Assembly: GCA_049669725.1 (NCBI GenBank)
Contig: JBATKU010000409.1
Coordinates: 1-9,150 of the forward strand
Length of the DNA stretch: 9,150 nucleotides
Reading direction: 5' to 3'
From: JAFDCJ01 sp049669725
GTDB lineage: Bacteria > Desulfobacterota > Desulfobacteria > Desulfobacterales > JAFDCJ01
Numbering within the stretch: position 1 is the stretch's first letter; every line of letters starts with the position of its first letter. This document shows, piece by piece, positions 6,205-9,150 of the stretch. The notes below the pieces were generated by a model, which saw only the letters and a program-made list of their open reading frames with translations, did not search any database and was not told the origin of the DNA. The translations under genes and the position numbers were made by a program.

Positions 6205-7524
6205 CTATTCTTCCTCTCTGTTAAAGAGTACGTCGACATCCTTGAGGTCATCTCCCAGATACTCGCGCTCATTCTCGCCCAGGATACCCATGGACAGGCA
6301 GATCAGGGTCCAGAGGTGAACATTGTGCCAACCGCCCTCGTAATGTTCGCTCAGATCATGAATCTGAGCGTGGCAGTTATGGCAGGGGGTGATACAATAG
6401 GTCGCGCCGGTGGCCTTAATCTGGTCGGCCTTGAGTTTGCCGAAGGCCCTGCGGGCTTCGGGCATTCCGTTTTGCAGGAAACCGCCCCCGCCGCCGCAAC
6501 AATAATTGTTCGAGCGGTTGGGGGTCATATCGACGAAATTATCTGCTCCCACCACCGCTTTGGTTACATAGCGCAGGTCTTCGGCCATGGGATCGCCAAA
6601 GGTCTTGCGAACCAGCTGGCACGGATCCTGGACGGTGAATTTTATCTGGCGCTCTTTGTTCCAGTCCGAGTTGACCTTTAATTTGCCCTCCCGGATCCAG
6701 TTGGCATACAGGGTAATGATACTGGCGATTTCGAATTTGTGCTCGATGTTGAACTTTTGCAGTCCGACCCGGACTGCGAACATTTCGTGCCCTCATTCGG
6801 TGTTGAGCCAGTACTTACAGCCCAGATCATCGACGGCTTTGGCCTTCGTCCGCACGATATGCTCCCAGGCATCAAGATCGGCCATGAACATACAGTAATT
6901 TTCGGCCGCCCAGCCCTTGGTGCCGTATGTCCAGTCACAGTCCACCGTATGCAGGATCTTCCACAGGGGCACCATCTCATCCGGCTCTGTTACAGGCTCC
7001 CGGGAGTTCTGGTTCAGGAAATATTCAGAACCCTGCTTGTTGATCGGTGCCTTAAGGTCTTCAAATCCGGGCTGGAGCTGCTGAATCTCTTCCAGCACAT
7101 CTTCCACCACAAACTGAAAATCCTCTTCACCGGCGCCCATGGCACTGCAGGTATCGCTTCTGAGCGCCATATCACAGGAACCTAAAATGCCCTTGGGCCG
7201 TTCTTCCCGCGGTTTGTTCTTTCTGACGTTAAAAACCAGCTGGGGGATGTCGATTTTCATCGGGCAGACATAAATGCACCGCATGCACAGGGTGCACATC
7301 CAGGCCCAGTCCGAACTCAGGAGCTCATCGTCCATTCCGAGGGCTGCCATCCGCAAAAATTTACGCGGGTCCATGTCCTCCAGACCCGTGGCCGGGCATC
7401 CCGAAGAACAGGCGCCGCATGTCAAACACAGATTCAGATTTCCGCCCTCGGGCAGGATTGCCTTAACTTTGTCTATAAATAGGCTTTTTTTCTTGCCGCC
7501 AATTTTAATTACCTCTTTAGCCAT
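6205..7524 (-). CDS. HdrD-like (Fe-S) oxidoreductase, selenocysteine-containing
   Basis: I read this as one 439-residue gene. The frame runs from ATG at 7524 to TAG at 6207-6205 with a single in-frame TGA (6795-6793) at residue 244, context WLNTE-U-GHEMF. A second potential start lies just after the TGA, but the downstream part is the same frame with no ribosome binding site and completes a CCG-type protein. The N-terminus has two 4Fe-4S sites (C33/36/39/43 and C77/80/83/87). A degenerate first CCG-like domain holds C196, C211, C236 and U244. A canonical second CCG domain has C302, C342-C343 and C381-xx-C384, the set that binds noncubane 4Fe-4S clusters in HdrB. There are no membrane helices or signal peptide, so it is soluble, in the HdrD/GlpC/DsrK superfamily. 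The redox partner is unknown and no HdrA, HdrE or ETF gene adjoins. GGAGG (7539-7535) precedes the ATG. It converges on fdhA. Confidence 0.92.
6759..6777 (-). promoter_or_regulatory. bacterial SECIS element of the HdrD-like gene
   Basis: On the - strand, GCAGTCC (6777-6771) pairs perfectly with GGACTGC (6765-6759) around loop GGGTC (6770-6766). The loop begins 22 bases after the TGA, inside the range for bacterial SECIS hairpins, and has G at its start followed by GU as in known elements. It shares GGUC with the fdhA loop, which fits recognition by the same SelB. It lies in coding sequence. This is the main support for reading the TGA as selenocysteine and not as a mutation. Confidence 0.85.
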
Positions 7525-7831
7525 ACTGTAATATCCTCCGTTGATTTTTTCCTCTCATCCGCTTGCGCCCCGATTCGTTGACGCAACGTTTAGTTACTCA
7601 AATTATTCACCAAGCTGCAAAACGAAAAAATAACAAAAAAGGCATATATGCCAGATCTTTTAGGGGGTGTCAATCAATATCATACAAAAATAGTAGGAGA
7701 TCGTGGAATATTTTGTAACTATAGAAAATAAACTATATAAATTTGAGGAGTTGTGCCGGGAAGGTATTATGCAAGTTAAAATCTTAATTGCTGATTTTTG
7801 GTTCTATGCCTCAGCCGGATTCGGGGTATGA
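7525..7831. other. intergenic gap between qorA and the HdrD-like gene
   Basis: This 307-base AT-rich gap holds the promoter candidate described at 7645-7673, a small palindrome CGTTG-acg-CAACG (7576-7588) in the leader, and the ribosome binding site GGAGG (7535-7539). I see no convincing gene in it on either strand. Confidence 0.6.
7645..7673 (-). promoter_or_regulatory. candidate promoter with palindromic -10 (HdrD-like gene)
   Basis: On the - strand a perfect TTGACA (7673-7668) is followed after 17 bases by CATATA (7650-7645); TATATG, two bases on, is an alternative -10. The -10 lies inside a perfect 12-base palindrome, GGCATATATGCC (7641-7652), which could be an operator. The start codon is about 115 bases further on, leaving room for a leader. 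The layout is plausible but untested. Confidence 0.42.
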
Positions 7832-7844
7832 TTACCCCGGAATC
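7818..7844 (-). terminator. hairpin at the qorA stop codon
   Basis: GATTC (7818-7822) with GAATC (7840-7844) and GGGGTA (7823-7828) with TACCCC (7833-7838) form an 11-bp stem with one bulged base and loop TGAT. It overlaps the last codons and stop of qorA. No T-run follows on the - strand, so it may protect or end the transcript only weakly. Confidence 0.4.
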
Positions 7845-8812
7845 AAAATTGTAGACCCGGTCGTTTTACGTGCCTCCAAATCGCGATGAGCTCGGGCGAC
7901 TTCTGACAATGGATAGGTTTGCTTGATCTCGATTTTTACCACTCCGCTTTCAACGACTTCGAATAGATCCCGGGCATGATCCAATAAATCCTCGCGCTTG
8001 GCGGTATAGGCCATCAGACTTGGACGGGTTAAAAATAAAGAGCCCTTAGCTGCCAGAACGCCCAGATCAAGTGGTGGTACCGATCCTGAAGATTGTCCAA
8101 ATGATACCATCATACCCATCGGGCGTAGACAATCTAGTGATTTCATGAAAGTGGCCTGGCCAACGGAATCATAGACGACATCCACGCCCTTCCCGTCGGT
8201 TATTTCCCGCGTTTCAGCAGCAAAATCCTGATCATTGTATAAGATGGGGTGATCACAGCCGTTGGCGCTGGCTATCGCTGCTTTTTCCCGGGAACCGACG
8301 GTGCCGATCACAGTCGCACCGAGGTGTTTGGCCCACTGGCAGGCAATCGAGCCGACGCCTCCGGCCGCCGCATGGATCAGGATCGTATCGCTTTGTTTAA
8401 CATCATAACATCCCCGCAGCAGACAGCGGGCCGTCATGCCCTGGAGCATCATGGCAGCTGCCTGCTGGTAGGAAATACTTTCGGGTAGTTTGACAAGGCG
8501 GTGCACCGGTATTCGCCGGACTTCGGAATAGGCACCGGGTGGAATTCCGGCGTAGGCCACGCGGTCGCCCACGACTATCTCGGTAACCCCTTCACCAATT
8601 TCCTCAACAATACCGGCACCTTCCATTCCCGGGGTAGCCGGTAAAGACGGCAATGGATACAATCCGGTACGATGGTAAACATCGATAAAATTAAGCCCTA
8701 CGGCCTCATGGCGCACAAGCGCTTGGCCCGGTTCGGGTTTGCCGGGATTAATATCTTCCCAGCGCATCACATCAGGTCCGCCGGTTTCATATATACGAAT
8801 GGCTTTTGTCAT
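7832..8812 (-). CDS. qorA: NADPH:quinone reductase, zeta-crystallin type
   Basis: This is a zinc-free medium-chain dehydrogenase/reductase that reduces quinones by one electron using NADPH, in the cytoplasm. The 326 residues match E. coli QorA (327) along the whole length. Visible landmarks are GLNFIDVYHRTGLYP (39-53, matching GINFIDTYIRSGLYP), the nucleotide-binding loop AAAGGVG (148-154) followed by ACQWAKHLGA, VVYDSVG (212-218) and KGSLFLTRPSL. The catalytic zinc ligands of alcohol dehydrogenases are absent, as expected. An AAGGAAG ribosome binding site lies about 6 bases before the ATG. It has its own promoter and appears to be monocistronic. Its true substrate could be another enone or quinone; the family call is firm, the physiological role is not. 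Confidence 0.94.
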   Translation of the reverse strand: MTKAIRIYETGGPDVMRWEDINPGKPEPGQALVRHEAVGLNFIDVYHRTGLYPLPSLPATPGMEGAGIVEEIGEGVTEIVVGDRVAYAGIPPGAYSEVRRIPVHRLVKLPESISYQQAAAMMLQGMTARCLLRGCYDVKQSDTILIHAAAGGVGSIACQWAKHLGATVIGTVGSREKAAIASANGCDHPILYNDQDFAAETREITDGKGVDVVYDSVGQATFMKSLDCLRPMGMMVSFGQSSGSVPPLDLGVLAAKGSLFLTRPSLMAYTAKREDLLDHARDLFEVVESGVVKIEIKQTYPLSEVARAHRDLEARKTTGSTILIPG

Positions 8813-8874
8813 CGTGCTTCCTTTTCCCTGATATTTTTTGAATAGCCCTTTTATGCTTGGACAGAAAAATTTTT

Positions 8875-8903
8875 ATTATAAGTTCACACATATTGGCTAT
8901 TAA
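8875..8903 (-). promoter_or_regulatory. candidate qorA promoter
   Basis: On the - strand TTAATA (8903-8898, 4 of 6 to the -35 consensus) is followed after 17 bases by a perfect TATAAT (8880-8875). Transcription would start near 8868, about 55 bases before the qorA ATG. Confidence 0.48.
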
Positions 8904-9150
8904 AATCAAGTAATATTCTTGCGAAAATATTTATATAATATTTAATGGGGAAGGATTTAAGTCTACAGGTAATTGAAAGCGAAGAAATCTCAATTTGTAG
9001 GTTTATACCGCTTTTCAAAAATAAGTTCCGAAATACGTAAGGGCGGTATAAGTGGTTGTAGAAAAAACGTTCGTATAACGGAACGTTTTTTCTACAACCG
9101 CTATATAAGATCAGCATGAGAATTCAGCAGGCGGCCTATCGGATTAGGCA
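8904..9150. other. AT-rich right-end gap, no gene seen
   Basis: Apart from the palindromes at 9003-9102, and a short stem GCCTA/TAGGC (9134-9138 with 9145-9149) at the very edge, I see no convincing coding sequence here on either strand. Confidence 0.5.
9051..9102. terminator. 22-bp palindrome with A/T tracts, likely bidirectional terminator
   Basis: Positions 9051-9072 pair with 9081-9102 over 22 positions, with one G-T wobble, around loop GTATAACG. The core AACGTTC / GAACGTT is flanked by an A-run and a T-run, so it reads as an intrinsic terminator in both directions. A competing stem, TTATACCGC (9003-9011) with GCGGTATAA (9043-9051), overlaps it by one base. The gene it would serve lies to the right, outside the window. 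Its near-perfect length also fits a mobile or structural repeat. Confidence 0.5.

Noticed and set aside
6793..6795. HdrD-like region as two separate genes or a pseudogene
   Set aside because: The same frame continues, there is no ribosome binding site before the internal ATG at 6783, and a good SECIS hairpin follows the TGA.
6196..7185. Open frames on the + strand (about 6196-6681 and 6739-7185)
   Set aside because: They are antisense to the HdrD-like gene, which carries clear Fe-S and CCG motifs on the - strand.
7770..7829. Short + strand frame after a GGGAAGG sequence near 7760
   Set aside because: It would encode only about 19 residues, overlaps the qorA terminator hairpin, and has no further support.
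8884..9117. 77-residue frame on the - strand at the right end
   Set aside because: It runs through the palindrome at 9051-9102, has no recognisable motif and sits in AT-rich sequence where chance frames are short of stops.

Overview
The window looks like chromosome of an anaerobic, selenium-using bacterium, most likely Desulfobacterota (the former Deltaproteobacteria; sulfate reducers and syntrophs). The reasons are a tungsten/molybdenum formate dehydrogenase with selenocysteine, a cytoplasmic heterodisulfide-reductase-like iron-sulfur protein, the roughly balanced base composition and the style of the intergenic palindromes. The assignment to a lineage is inference; no rRNA or other marker is present.

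Layout. Positions 1-182 are a leader region followed by thrS (threonyl-tRNA synthetase, + strand, 183-2099). A 429-base gap (2100-2528) holds a possible small Cys-rich protein (2166-2372) and a GC-rich nested hairpin (2420-2470). Next are a small VanZ-family membrane protein (2529-2975) and a long formate dehydrogenase alpha subunit (3045-5813). The latter is split by an in-frame TGA at 4176-4178 that is best read as selenocysteine. Converging on it from the other strand is a HdrD-like (Fe-S) oxidoreductase (7524-6205), also split by an in-frame TGA (6795-6793) that I read as selenocysteine. The gap between the two convergent genes (5814-6204) is packed with palindromes: a ~145-base imperfect inverted repeat touching the fdhA stop codon, a REP-like inverted pair and a bidirectional terminator. 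Beyond a 307-base AT-rich gap with a likely promoter lies qorA (NADPH:quinone reductase, - strand, 8812-7832). The right end (8813-9150) has the qorA promoter and a 22-bp near-perfect palindrome.

The main result is that the window encodes two selenoproteins that a standard gene caller would break into four pieces. Each TGA sits at a catalytic or cluster-ligand position where relatives carry Cys or Sec. Each is followed at the right distance by a bacterial-type SECIS hairpin: an 8-bp stem (plus a 5-bp lower stem) with loop GGUCU in fdhA, and a 7-bp stem with loop GGGUC in the HdrD-like gene. The second case, Sec replacing a Cys of a CCG cluster-binding domain, is the most unusual item here.

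How the genes might work together: formate dehydrogenase alpha (one 2Fe-2S and several 4Fe-4S clusters) would pass electrons from formate to a soluble partner. No NuoF/NuoE-type or HdrA-type partner is encoded in the window. The HdrD-like protein next door is a chemically plausible electron-transfer neighbour, but the two genes converge and have their own promoters, so a functional link is only inferred. ThrS, VanZ and QorA look like unrelated neighbours.
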